A stretch of 64,000 bases of DNA from Chelonoidis abingdonii (lineage: Eukaryota; Chordata; Testudines; Testudinidae): positions 35,540,428 to 35,604,427 of the forward strand of contig NC_133770.1 of NCBI RefSeq assembly GCF_003597395.2, read 5' to 3'. The notes under the pieces were generated by a model. That model saw nothing but the letters and a program-made list of their open reading frames with translations, had not been told where the DNA came from and ran no database searches. A program made the position numbers and the translations under genes. Shown here in pieces: positions 20,926 through 32,600 of this stretch (positions within the stretch are counted from its first letter, which is position 1; every line of letters starts with the position of its first letter).

Positions 20926-21501
20926 GTGCTCGATATTGACACAGCCCTGAGCAGGGCAGTGAGGCCTTATAAGAACCATCCCCATCCCGTGTGGCCAAGC
21001 AGAACTTAGCTGGCTTAAGAGATATTGGGTTGAGTGAGGCAAGAGCAAGAGCTGCACTCCCAATAGACTTGCTGTGAGCAGGTAGATGAGGGGAAAGGGG
21101 CCGTGTTGCTGATCGTGTGGACATACAGCCAGGCAGTGGGAAGAGAGAGGAGTACGACCAGCTGGAGCACCAGAAGCTGGAGGCAAAAGGCTGCCAGAGT
21201 CATCAGGAGTACAAGGGAAGCTTCCACACTACTACCTCCATCCGGAGAGCACAATGTCCATCCCCCTCAGCCAGGCAGTGCTGTTTGTGATTTATGTAAC
21301 AATGACCAATACAATGAATTCATTAGACAATGTCAGCTGTTTATAACATACACTATGCAGCATTGTTCAGAGCATGGTAGCTTTAGATATTCCATCATTA
21401 AATTAATAATGTTAGATAACTATGTAAAGTATATGGAAATGTGCACTGTTTTCCAAGATGCTAAATTTATGAATTGGTTCACCACTAGACTGTGAGCTTA
21501 C
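20926..21501. other. Remaining PKS intron sequence
   Basis: Moderately GC-rich at first (20930-21290), then AT-rich. Several frames are open by chance across the GC-rich part, but none shows a known domain. No gene is called. Confidence 0.4.
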
Positions 21502-21662
21502 CAACAAAAACCCCTGTTTTGCTGCCACTGACACGTTCCATCGTGACTCCTGCATCCTCCAGTGCTCTGTATGTGCATTCCAGGAGTAACTTTTGTTGAG
21601 GATCCATGCGCTCAGCTTCCATATCATTAATTCCAAACAGCTTGTTGTCAAATGTGTTAAAT
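21502..21662 (-). CDS. PKS exon 3, KS segment with MDPQQ motif
   Basis: The acceptor reads GTATGTCTTAG and the donor TTTTTGTTG|GTAAGC. The reading frame contains FNTFDNKLFGINDMEAERM, then MDPQQKLLLECTYRALEDAG, and ends TGVFVG. This is the strongly conserved KS stretch FDxxFFGIxxxEAxxMDPQQRxLLExxxxALEDAG, placed directly before the active-site exon. It is 161 bp, entering in phase 2 and leaving in phase 1. The intron above it (21663-28899, 7.2 kb) is mostly CR1 and LTR insertions; the intron below it is about 1.1 kb. Confidence 0.88.
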
Positions 21663-21689
21663 CTAAGACATACAAATCAGGAAATGGCA

Positions 21690-23118
21690 TGAGCTTCTTA
21701 TAAGGAAGCTAGCGAAATGTGATCTAGGTGAAATTACTATAAAGTTGGCGAATAACTGGTTGAAAGAGTGTAATCCAAGGGTAATTATCAATGTTTTGCT
21801 ATCAAACTGGGAGAGTATATCTAGTGTGATAAAGTTCCTCCTCTACCTTGGTGGGTCCTGCGCTTATTGGCAGATTTGCTCACCTCAGTGATCTTCCCCT
21901 CTGGTGGAACCCACAGTCTCTGGGTCAACTCTCCTGTGTCTGATCAGGAGTTGGGAGGTTTGGGGGAACCCAAGCCCCGCCTCTACTCCGGGTTCCAGCC
22001 CAGGACCCTGTGGATTGCAGCTGTCTATAGTACCTCCTGTAACAGCTGCATGACAGCTACAACTCCCTGGGTTACTTCCCCATGGCCTCCCCAAACACCT
22101 TCTTTATCCTCACCACAGGACCTTCCTCCTGGTGTCTGATAATGCTTGTACTCCTTAGTCCTCCAGCAGCACACCCTTTCACTCTTCAGCTCCTTGCGCC
22201 TTCTTGCTCCAGCACTCCTCACACTCTTGGCACACCCCAAACTGAAGTGAGCTCCTTTTTAAACCCAGGTGCCCTGATTAGTCTGCCTTGATTGGCTGCA
22301 GGTGTTCTAATCTGCCTGTCTGCCTTAATTGGTTCTAGCAGGTTGCTGATTACTCCAGTGCAGCCCTGTTCTGGGCACTCAGGAACAGAAAAACTACTCA
22401 TCCAGTGACCAGTATATTTGCCCTCTACGCAGACTCCTGTACTCCACTGTCTGGGGTCTGTCACACTAACGTGAGGTCCCATGTAGGTCAGTGCTGGGTC
22501 TAGTACTAGTCAATATGTTCATTAATGACTTGCATAATGGGAGTTGATGAGTATGCTTATGAAATTTGTGGATGACATCCAATTTGGGAGGAGCTGTAAG
22601 CAACTTTCAGGGACAGGATTAGAATTCAAACAACAACCTTGCTAAATTAGAGAATTGGTCTGGAATGAACAAGATTAAATTCAGCAAAGGCAAGGGCAAA
22701 GTCCTGCACTTAGGAAAAAAATCAAACTGTATAACTACAAAATGGGGAATAACTGAACAGATGGTAGTACTGCTGAAAAGCATCTGGGATTATAGTGGAT
22801 AACAAATGTAATGAGAGTCAACAATGTGAAGCAGTTGTGAAAAAAGCTAATGTCATTTTAGGTGCAGTAACATAAGTATGCAACACACATGAAGTAACTG
22901 CCCTGCTTTACTTGCCAACTTTCTGAATTCTAAACACAGTTACACTCTGGGAATAGGTTCCAACAGAGGTTGTGAAATCCCCATTACTTGGATTAAGAAC
23001 AGGTGGACAAATACCTATCATGAATGGTATAGGTTTACTTGTCCTGCTCAGTGCCAGGGACTGGACTTGATGATTTCTCAAGGTCCCTTCCAGCCTTACA
23101 TTTTATGAATTCTATGAT
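21690..23118 (+). mobile_element. CR1 LINE fragment, split by an LTR
   Basis: 3' part of a CR1 reverse transcriptase (phrases equivalent to GGTCAGTGCTGGGTCTAGTA and GTCCTGCACTTAGGA) ending in ACATTTTATGAATTCTATGATG. It is interrupted at 21825-22465 by a solo LTR. It sits in the 7.2 kb PKS intron, antisense to the gene. Confidence 0.75.
21825..22465 (+). mobile_element. Solo LTR inside CR1
   Basis: It begins TGTGATAAAGTTCC and ends GGTCTGTCACA, the TG...CA ends expected of an LTR. Short direct repeats flank it (CTAG before, CTAA after). The CR1 sequence continues across it (GAGAGTATATCTAG on the left, GTGAGGTCCCATGTAGG on the right). No internal retroviral sequence is present. Confidence 0.65.
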
Positions 23119-23239
23119 GTATTACAGCATGCACTATGAGAGAGTTTATTTGTGTTGCATATTCAATTGTGATTACATGAACAAGCCAAACCTCTGTATC
23201 GCTCCAGGAAAAATTTACATCAGAAAGTAGCATGCCAGT

Positions 23240-25960
23240 TAAGCTACAAATGTACCAGTAGAAATGTGACCACAACGAATGGCTACGCAGGTGGTGTCGG
23301 AGAGAAGCGGCTTTGGATTCTTCGACCACGGGATGGTGTTCCAAGAAGGTGGAGTGCTAGTGCGGAGACGGGCTCCATCTAACGAAGAGAGGGAAGAGCA
23401 TTTCGCAAGCAGGCTGGCTAACCTAGTGAGGAGGGCTTTAAACTAAGTTCACCGGGGAAGGAGGATAACTCACATGACTGGAGTACTGTCATGGATGGAT
23501 ATAAACTGTTCAGGAAGGACAGGCAGGGCAGAAAAGGTGGGGGAGTTGCATTGTATGTAAGAGAGCAGTATGACTGCTCAGAGCTCCAGTATGAAACTGC
23601 AGAAAAACCTGAGAGTCTCTGGATTAAGTTTAGAAGTGTGAGCAACAAGGGTGATGTCGTGGTGGGAGTCTGCTATAGACCACCAGACCAGGGGGATGAG
23701 GTGGATGAGGCTTTCTTCGGCAACTAGCAGAAGTTACTAGATCGCAGGCCCTGGTTCTCATGGGAGACTTTAATCATCACCTGATATCTGCTGGGAGAGC
23801 AATACAGCGGTGCACAGACAATCCAGGAAGTTTTTGGAAAGTGTAGGGGACAATTTCCTGGTGCAAGTGCTGGAGGAACCAAACTAGGGCAGAGCTCTTC
23901 TTGACCTGCTGCTCACAAACAGGAAGAATTAGTAGGGGAAGCAAAAGTGGATGGAACCTGGGAGGCAGTGACCATGAGATGGTCGAGTTCAGGATCCTGA
24001 CACAAGGAAGAAAGGAGAGCAGCAGAATACGGACCCTGGACTTCAGAAAAGCAGACTTTGACTCCCTCAGGGAACTGATGGGCAGGATCCCCTGGGAAAA
24101 TAACATGAGGGGAAAGGAGTCCAGGAGAGCTGGCTGTATTTTAAAGAATCCTTATTGAGGTTGCAGGAAAAACCATCCCGATGTGTAGAAAGAATAGTAA
24201 ATATGGCAGGCGACCAGCTTGGCTTAACAGTGAAATCCTTGCTGATCTTAAACACAAAAAAAGCTTACAAGAAGTGGAAGATTGGACAAATGACCAGGGA
24301 GGAGTATAAAATATTGCTCAGGCATGCAGGAGTGAAATCAGGAAGGCCAAATCACACTTGGAGTTGCAGCTAGCAAGAGATGTTAAGAGTAACAAGAAGG
24401 GTTTCTTCAGGTATGTTAGCAACAAGAAGAAAGTCAAGGAAAGTGTGGGCCCCTTACTGAATGAGGGAGGCAACCTAGTGACAGAGGATGTGGAAAAAGC
24501 TAATGTACTCAATGATTTTTTTTGCCTCTGTCTTCACAAACAAGGTCAGCTCCCAGACTGCTGCACTGGGCAGCACAGTATGGGGAGAAGGTGACCAGCC
24601 CTCTGTGGAGAAAGAAGTGGTTCAGGACTATTTAGAAAACTGGACGAGCACAAGTCCATGGGGCTGGATGCGCTGCATCCGAGGGTGCTAAAGGAGTTGG
24701 CGGATGTGATTGCAGAGCCATTGGCCATTATCTTTGAAAACTCATGGCGAATGGGGGAGGTCCAGGATGACTGGAAAAAGGCTAATGTAGTGCCCATCTT
24801 TAAAAAAAGGGAAGGAGGAGGATCCGGGGAACTACAGGCCAGTCAGCCTCACCTCAGTCCCTGGAAAAATCATGGAGCAGGTCCTCAAGGAATCAATTCT
24901 GAAGCACTTAGAGGAGAGGAAAGTGATCAGGAACAGTCAGCATGGATTCACCAAGGGCAAGTCATGCCTGACTAACCTAATTGCCTTCTATGAGGAGATA
25001 ACTGGCTCTGTGGATGAGGGAAAGCAGTGGATGTGTTATCCTTGACTTTAGCAAAGCTTTTGATATGGTCTCCCACAGTATTCTTGCCAGCAAGTTAAAG
25101 AAGTATGGGCTGGATGAATGGACTATAAGGTGGATAGAAAGCTGGCTAGATCGTCGGGCTCAATGGTAGTGATCAATGGCTCCATGTCTAGTTGGCAGCG
25201 GTTTCAAGTGGAGTGCCCCAAGGGTCGGTCCTGGGCCGTTTTTTGTTCAATATCTTCATTAATGATCTGGAGGAAGGATGGCGTGGACTGCACTCTCAGC
25301 AAGTTTGCAGATGACACTAAACTGGGAGGAGTGGTAGATACGCTGGAGGGTAGGGATAGGATACAGAGGGACCTAGACAAATTAGAGGATGGGCCAAAAG
25401 AAATCTGATGAGGTTCAACAAGGACAAGTGCAGAGTCCTGCACTTAGGACGGAAGAATCCCATGCACTGCTACAGACTAGGGACCGAATGGCTAGGCAGC
25501 AGTTCTGCAGAAAAGGACCTAGGGGTTAGCACATGACTTATGAGGAGAGGCTGAGGGAACTGGGATTGTTTAGTCTGCAGAAGAGAAGAATGAGGGGAGA
25601 TTTGATAGCTGCTTTCAACTACCTGAAAGGGGGTTCCAAAGAGGATGGATCTACACTGTTTTCAGTGGTACCTGATGACAGAACAAGGAGTAATGGTCTC
25701 AAGTTGCAGTGGGGGAGGTTTAGGTTGGATATTAGGAAAAACCTTTTTATTCAGAGAGTGGTGAACTACTGTAATGGGTTACTTAGGGAGGTGGTAGAAT
25801 CCCTTCCTTAGAGGTTTTTAAGGTCAGGCTTGACAAAGCCCTGACTGGGATGATTTAGTTGGGAATTGGTCCTGCTTTGAGCAGGGGATTGGACTAGATG
25901 ACTTCCTGAGGTCCCTTCCAACCCTGATAGTCTATGATTCTATAATTCTATAATGTAATT
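23240..25960 (+). mobile_element. CR1 LINE, long copy with endonuclease and RT
   Basis: Most of a CR1 ORF2. Endonuclease pieces are GGGVALYVREQYDCSEL, VVVGVCYRPPDQGD and [12 protein letters not shown] sequence near 23750-23790. The RT region contains [26 protein letters not shown], a KAFDMVSH-type segment near 25050 and FADDTKLGG near 25300 (the F-A-D-D catalytic box). The 3' end is the CR1-type CTATGATTCTATAATTC tail. Frameshifts and stops are scattered, so it is inactive. It lies antisense within the PKS intron. Confidence 0.85.
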
Positions 25961-25964
25961 AAAT

Positions 25965-28165
25965 TTAATACCCTTGTAGCAAGGAAAATGACAAAGGAAG
26001 TCAGTTAAAGGGAAATTAAAAGAAACTGTCATAAGAATGAAATGCTTGCAAACACCATAATAAAAGTTCACGCTAAATGTATATCCAAAATTTTAAAAAA
26101 GTAAGAGGACCAAAAAAATGCCACCATGACAAAAAGAGGTGGTTAGAAGAAAAATTACCGTATATCTTTTAAAAATTGGAAGGAAAATCTTACTGAGGAA
26201 AACAGAAAGGAGCATAAACACTGGCAAGTCAAGTAAACGTATAATGAGGCAGGCCAAAAAAGAATTTGAAGAGCAACTAGCAAAAGACACAAAAACTGAC
26301 ATCAAAAAAAAATTTTAAGTACATTAGAAGCAGGAAGCCTGCAAAACAATCAGTGGGGCCACTGGATGATTGAGGTGCTAAAGGAGCATTAAAAGAAGAC
26401 AAGACCATTGTGGAGAAGTTAAATTAATTCTTTGCATTGGTCTTCACGGCAGAGGATGTGAGGGAGAGTCCCACACTTAAGCCATTCTTTTTAAGTGACA
26501 AATCTGAGGAACTGTACCAGAGTGAGGCATCAGAAGAGGAGGGTTTGGAACAAACTGATAAATTAGAAAGTAATAAGTCACCAGAACCGATGGTATTCAC
26601 CCAGGAGTTCTGAAATAACCCAAATATGAAATTGCAGAACTACAAACTGTGGTACATAACCAATTGCTTAAATGAGCTTCTGTACCAGATGACTGGAGGA
26701 CAGGAAACAGAATGCTGCTTTTTAAAAAAAGGCTCTAGAGGTGATCCCGGAAATTATAAGGCCACTAAGCTTAACTTCAGCATCAGGCAACTTGGTTGAA
26801 ACTATAGAAAAGGACAAAATTATCAGACACATAGATGAACACGGTATGTTGGGAAAGATTGAGCCTGGCTTTTGTAAAGGGAAATCATGCCTCATCAATT
26901 TATTATAATTCTTTGAGGGAGTTTACTAGGAAGTGGACAAGGATAAGCCAGAAACCCTTTGACAAGATCTCACACCAAAGGCTCTTAAGCAAAGTAAGCA
27001 GTCATGGGATAAGTATCAGTAATTTGTTAAAAGATAGGAAACAAAGGGTAAGACTAAAGGGTCAGTTTTCATAGTGGAAAGAGGTAAATATCAGGGTCCC
27101 CAAGGATATGTACGGAGACCTGTGCTGCTCAATATATATATAAATGAGCTATAAAAGGGGATAAACAGTGAGGTGGCAAAGTTTGCAGACAATACAAAAT
27201 TACTCAAGATACCTGAGTACAAAGCTGTCTGAAGAATTACAAAGGGGTCTTACAAAACTGGGCAACAAAATGGCAGGTGAAATTCAATGTTGATTAGTGC
27301 AAAGTAATGCACATTAGAAAACATATTCCCAACTATACATACAAAATGATGGAGTCTAAAGTAGGTGTTACCACTCAAGAAACAGATCTCGAAGTTATCA
27401 TGAATAGTTCTCTGAAAACATCTGCTCAATGTGTAGCAGCAGTAAAAAAAAAAAAACTAACAGAAAGTTAGGATCCATTAGGAAAGGGAAAAATATTGAC
27501 AAGAAATATCATAATGCCATTATATAAATCTATGGTATGCTCACACCTTGAATACTATGTACAGTTCTGGTTGACACATCTCAAAAAAAGATATATTAGA
27601 ACTGGAAAAAGTACAGAGAGGGGCAACAAAAATTATTAGGGGCACGGACCAGCTTCCTTATGAGGAGAGATTAAAAAGACTGGGACTGTTCATCTTAGAA
27701 AAGAGACAACTAAAGAGGAATATGATAAAGAGCTATAAAATCTTGAATTGTGTGGAGAAAGTGAAAAAAGAAGTGTTGTTTACCCATTCATATAACACAA
27801 GAACCAGGGATAACCCAATTAAATGAATAGGCAGAAGGTTTAAAAGAAACATAAGGAAGTACTTCTTCACAAAATGCACAGTTAACTTGTGGAACTCATT
27901 ATTGAAGATGAAGATTATAAATGGGTTGAAAAAAGAATTAAATACGTTAATGGTCCATCAAAGGCTATTAGTGAAGATTGCCTTGGTGTTCCTAGTCCTC
28001 TGACTGCCAGAAGCTGGGACTGGACAACAGGGGATGGGTCACTCAAATTTGCCCTGTTCTGTTCATTCCCTCTGAAGCATCTGGCACCAGCCACTGTCAG
28101 AAGACACGATACTGGGCTAGATTAATCATTGGTCTGACCCAGCATGTTCTTCTATCTGTTACGCA
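25965..28165 (+). mobile_element. Older CR1-type LINE copy
   Basis: Diverged, AT-rich CR1 RT sequence. Recognisable pieces are a FADNTKLLKI-like stretch near 27180, CACCTTGAATACTATGTACAG near 27543, GAGAGATTAAAAAGACTGGGA near 27665, and a 3' end reading GGTCTGACCCAGCATGTTCTT. It belongs to a different CR1 subfamily from the 23.2-26 kb copy. Confidence 0.7.
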
Positions 28166-28899
28166 CTCTCTCCAAAAATATTTATCTTTACAACAGTATA
28201 TTTACCAAATAGCCAGAGGGATTCACTGAAAAAAAACTATATAAAGAATTGAAATAAATAATGGAAGAAAACAAATATTAAGAGAAAAATATTTTTTAAA
28301 ATGTTATACCACTAACCTAGGGAAATAAGAATATTATTCACATTTATAAATCATAATAATATATATATAACTGTAGATATACATTAGATATTGATATAGC
28401 ACTGTCAGGTTTCACAATAAAAGTGGTTAGACAAATTCCAGTGACACATTTTTAGTCAGAATTTGCTGATTTGTGAAAATCAAAATGATCTGCAGAGACA
28501 GTTTGGTGTCAATGAAGTTCCAATAGAACCCAGGCAGAGGATTCTTAGGTGTCCCATACAGTCAGGCTCCACTGCCCTGTGGGTTTTTTGTTTTTTTTTT
28601 GGTTGGTTGGTTGGCGGTTGTTTTTTTTTAGAAAAAACATGAATGGAAACAGTTTGACTTTTTCAAAACAGAACATTTCAGAATTTCAGATATTTTGAAA
28701 TGTCAAAAGTTCCTGTGGAATGGAAATTCTGAGTTTCAGCCAGCTCATCTTATGAACAAGTGGCCAGATTCTCAGATGGCGTAAATTTTGGTAGCTCTTC
28801 TCAAGCCAGTGCTTATCACTTCACTGGGAACAGGATTACACTTTAACATCTAATGTAAGAAATTTGACCAATGATTTAGGAGCATAGAAACAGGCTTAC
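28166..28899. other. PKS intron without recognised gene
   Basis: AT-rich sequence. A T/G simple stretch lies near 28580-28630, and an inverted TTTCAAAACA/TTTTGAAATG type repeat lies near 28660-28710. No coding signal is seen. Confidence 0.4.
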
Positions 28900-29053
28900 C
28901 CATCAATAAGTGCAGCTCGTGTCGTACATATTTTTCCTGGTTTGGTATCATCTGGATCATACCATTCTGTGGTATTGAATCTTTCTGGGGTTATTTCTAC
29001 GGTACAGTTTCTTCCTTCCACTAGTACTTGCCAGAAATTCTCGATTCCTTCAC
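28900..29053 (-). CDS. PKS exon 2, KS N-terminal segment
   Basis: The acceptor reads GATGCAACAG and the donor GATGG|GTAAGCC. In the phase left by the start exon it reads GEGIENFWQVLVEGRNC followed by a segment containing TPERFNTTEWYDPD and ending TTRAALIDG. This is the KS region after the FPGG loop: the E-x-FW-x-L-x-x-G-x-x helix, then the R-F-x-x-x-x-(W/Y)-Y-D-P-D segment. It is 154 bp and ends in phase 2, compatible with the exon at 21502-21662. A tRNA-derived SINE lies only about 45 bases upstream of its acceptor, and the acceptor's pyrimidine tract is weak (TTCTGTTTTAAAAAC), which is unusual. No frame errors are visible. Confidence 0.85.
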
Positions 29054-29096
29054 CTGTTGCATCAATAGTTTTTAAAACAGAATTAAATGTTTTCCC

Positions 29097-29258
29097 CCTC
29101 AATAGCACAGTGGTTTGAGCATTGGCCTGCTAAACCCAAGGTTGTGAGTTCAATCCTCAAGAGAGCTATTTGGGGATTGGCCCTGCTTTGAGCAGGGGGT
29201 TGGACTAGATGATCTCCTGAGGTCCCTTCCAACCCTAATATTCTATGATCTATGAAAC
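29097..29258 (+). mobile_element. Turtle tRNA-derived SINE with CR1-like tail
   Basis: The head has pol III A-box-like TAGCACAGTGGTTTGAGCA and B-box-like GGTTGTGAGTTCAATCC. The tail is GAGCAGGGGGTTGGACTAGA, GGTCCCTTCCAACCCTAAT and ATTCTATGAT, shared with the CR1 3' ends nearby. This structure fits the Cry-type tRNA(Lys) SINE of hidden-necked turtles (recalled, not searched). It is not a functional tRNA gene. It lies about 45 bases upstream of the acceptor of PKS exon 28900-29053. Confidence 0.8.
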
Positions 29259-29259
29259 C

Positions 29260-30470
29260 CTCCTAGATCTACCTTGTAAAAGTAAAATTTTATATTGTCT
29301 TTTTTTTTAAAATGACTGGAGATAAGGAAATGTAAATTCCCCAGTGACAAGGAATTACTTCTTGCACTCCGAGTATTTACAAAATTACAAAACAAAAAAG
29401 CAAACCCCACAAAATCCTGTTGTCTCCATTTTGAGAAGCATTGGGATATTTTTCATAGCTATTAATGACATAGCTATTTTCCAAGCTATTAATGGGGTCA
29501 GAGACATTCACGTCTGCCATGAAGCATATACAATGTATACTGATCACAATTCAATATTTATCAGTGTGCACAAACTACCTGCTTTCCTGCATCACAGTAC
29601 GTGTAATCCTGTCCACTGTTGTGTTGATGTAAGTTAACTTCATTGAAGTCATCAGCGTTTACCCAGATGTAAAACTGTTGTGATGTGGCCTGTCACTGTT
29701 CCTTATAATGTATAGTATTTGTTCTTTTCAAAGGTAAGTTTTACGTTCATATACTAGGTTACACTGTCTGGTTTCTATAAATATAGGTAGTTGGTGTTTT
29801 ATTGGGGGTAGAGGTCAAGTTTTATCTTCCCAGAAATAGAGCTGCAGTTGCATAGAGATGATCTATAAAGGGTTTAGTTGTCTTTTCACTTACTGCACGG
29901 TGCTTTCCATCTGTTGAAAGCTAATAAAATGATAGGCTGCACAGATAGTGACTCCTCTAGTGACACTTCCCATTGTAAATCCTATTGTCAGTTATTTATA
30001 ATTTTGTCCATATTGTTTTGTCGCTTAGGCTGCTGGTGTGCTAAGACCACAACCTAGCATCCTGATTAATATTGTCTCACTGTTTCCTTTTACTCCCCTG
30101 TCTGTCTGTATCCATCTGTTGTTTCTTGTCTTATACTTAGGGATCCTGGTCAATGACTAGGGCTCCTAGGAGCTACAATAATACAAAGAACAATCATGTA
30201 AATTCTTATAACCATTTCATTGAGAAGCTCTTGAACCTCAGTGCTTTGGAGAAAGGACTTGAAATTAGACACCATGGTCACTCTGGAGACAGGTATGTGT
30301 CTTTTCCTATCTCCGTGAAAATCTGCCCAAACTTGACCAAGTTATAAGCCTCTGAAAAATCTCAGTTTGCATATGCTCAGTAGGAGTTTGTTAGAATTTG
30401 GCAACTAAATTCTCTGAAGGTTCCATCTGCACTGAGCATGTTCCACCCCCTTCATGTGCTGATCAGACTG
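29260..30470. other. PKS intron, nothing recognised
   Basis: AT-rich sequence, with no frame carrying a known domain, no clear repeat borders and no RNA gene. Confidence 0.4.
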
Positions 30471-30477
30471 CATATGC

Positions 30478-30721
30478 CAGGGGTGACCAAACTTAATGAC
30501 TCTCCGAGCCGTATACGACAATCTTTAGAAGTTCAAGAGCTGGAGCCCTGGCAGGGGCACCCGCGGGGTTGAAGGCCCACCACCCTGCTGCAAGGCAGAG
30601 GTCCCAAGCCCCTCCTCCCCCAAGTCTAGTAAGTGGAGAATGGGACGGGGGGCTCCACGAGCTGCACTTTAATTGTAAAAGAGCCACATGCGGCTCACGA
30701 GCCACAGTTTGGCCACCCCTG
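30478..30721. mobile_element. hAT-type MITE
   Basis: 244 bp with terminal inverted repeats CAGGGGTGACCAAACT and AGTTTGGCCACCCCTG. Eight-base target duplications are GCATATGC (30470-30477) and ACATATGC (30722-30729), one mismatch. The interior has the AGAGCCACATGCGGCTC motif common in this amniote hAT family. Confidence 0.85.
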
Positions 30722-30879
30722 ACATATGCACTATTCCTGCTGAGTGACTGAGCATGCGCCGGCCAGGGGATGCAAGGAGGAACAGAACTTTCCATGCAAT
30801 TGCTGCTTCTGGCTGCTGCAGACCTGTAAGGAGACTGTCTTTCCTATATGCTCAGTGCTCCCAGTGTGTGATTTGAATG

Positions 30880-31165
30880 CAGAGGAATGGGAATTGGGGA
30901 TGGAAGAGGTGGAGGGCAGGGAAGGAAGGGAGTTAAGAGCTGGGAGTGGGGGGACAGGGGCAGGAGAAGTTGAGGTCAGAAGATGAGGAAGAAAGGAACA
31001 AAGGCGGATGCAGCAGCCAGGGATGAGAGGATAGAAGTGAGGAAAGAAGAAGCAGGAGCTATGCTGGGGGAGGGGAGTTGACAAGCAGGAGCCAGGGGGA
31101 TAGAAAAAGGGGAGGAGACACAAACTGGGAGTGGGGAACAGGAACAGAATGGGACAGAGAGAGGA
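30880..31165 (+). repeat. Purine-rich (GA) tract
   Basis: Nearly 300 bases strongly biased to G and A on the plus strand, hence a long pyrimidine tract in the PKS sense direction within an intron. The frames there reflect composition, not genes. Confidence 0.5.
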
Positions 31166-31499
31166 TAACCATAACCACTAAAGAACATTCCCCTAAAGAA
31201 ACTGGGATTTGAACCTATTACTCCTGAGTCTCAACATTATTTTGCTGTCTAGCAAATAGCTGTGAAACCCACTGGCAAAGTGTGTATGTCTCATCCCCCT
31301 GTAGTGACAAGTCCACCTAGAAGACACCAACCTTCTAGTGCTCTCTGGTACTTCATTAACTCAACTGGTGAAGGACTGTGCTGCAGAACTAAAGATCCCT
31401 GCCCTGATGATGATCCATGTGGGGGGTCAGGATCTTTCTACCCAATGAAATTTGGATTTCTTTCATTTTTTTAAGTTTTTTTTTTAAACTTAGGAATTT

Positions 31500-32600
31500 A
31501 CTAGGGCTGTCAATTAATCGCAGTTAACTCAAGTGATTAACTCAAAACAAATTAACTCAAAACAATTAATCACATTTAATTGTAGTCTTAATCACACTGC
31601 TAAACAATAATAGAATATGCTTCTATGTTGATAACACTCCTTAAAAAAATAACATGTTAATTAAATTTTTGACTGAACTTCTTGGGGGAGAATTGTATGT
31701 CTCCTGCCCTGTGCTTTTACCTGCATTCTGCCATATATTTTGTGTTATGGCAGTCTTAGGTGACGACCCAGAATGTGTCATTTGATTTAAGAACTCTTTG
31801 GCCAGGTCTACACTACGCGCGAAAATCAATTTTAGATACGCAATTTCAGCTACGAGAATAGCGCAGCTGAAATCAAATATCTAAAATCGAATTACTCACC
31901 CGTCTTCACCATGCGGGATCGATGTCCGCGGCTCACCATGTCGATTCCGGAACTCCGTTGGTTTTGGTGGAGTTCCGGAATCGATATAAGCGCTCTCAGG
32001 GATCAATATATCCCGTCTAGATCAGACGCGATATAATGATCCCCGAGCAATCAATTTTAACGCGCCGATATGGCGCGTAGTCTAGACGTGGCCTTTCACT
32101 GCAAGTCTGATGAAATGCGAAGAAAGTACCACAGACTGCTATATCACTTGACCCAAGGTTTAAGAATCTGAAGTGCCTTCCTAAATCTGAGAGGGACAAG
32201 GTGTGGAGTCTTAAAAGAGCAATACTCCAATGCAGAAACTATAGAACCTGAACCACCAAAAAATATCAACCTTGTGTTGGTGGCATCTGACTCAGATGAT
32301 GAAAATGAACGTGAATCTGTGTGCGCTGCTTTGGATCGTTATCAAGCAGAAGCCATCATCAGCATGGAGGCATGACCTCTGGAATGGTGGATGAAGCATG
32401 AAGGGATATACAAATCTTTAGGCATTTGGCATGTAAATATCTTATGACGCCGGCTAAAACAATGCAACGCGAATGCCTATTCTCACTTTCAGATGACATT
32501 ATAAAGAAGAAGCAGGCAGCATTATCTCCTCCAACCTCAGTCATGGTAAATTTGGCTTCGAATTGGTATTTTTTCAAAACCTGATTTTTAAGCCTGATTC
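31500..32600 (+). mobile_element. hAT transposon remnant with decayed transposase
   Basis: The left end CTAGGGCTGTCAATTAATCG resembles Charlie-like hAT ends. The interior, after removal of a MITE at 31800-32093, carries broken transposase sequence: a KSERDK-type segment near 32185 and a PLEWWMKHEGIYKSL dimerisation-region motif near 32375-32420, with stops and frameshifts. The right end is not defined. Confidence 0.6.
31800..32093. mobile_element. Harbinger-like MITE nested in the hAT remnant
   Basis: 294 bp with long terminal inverted repeats: GGCCAGGTCTACACTACGCG at the left and CGCGTAGTCTAGACGTGGCC at the right. It is flanked on each side by TTT, a possible three-base target duplication. 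Further inverted subrepeats around TTCCGGAA and CAATTTTA give it an overall hairpin shape. Confidence 0.8.

Noticed and set aside
23240..25960. Host genes in the endonuclease and RT open frames
   Set aside because: They are fragments of one CR1 LINE, with the characteristic FADDTKLGG box and CR1 3' tail.
29097..29180. A possible tRNA gene
   Set aside because: The A- and B-box-like sequences belong to the head of a SINE with a CR1-like tail; a full cloverleaf acceptor stem is not present.
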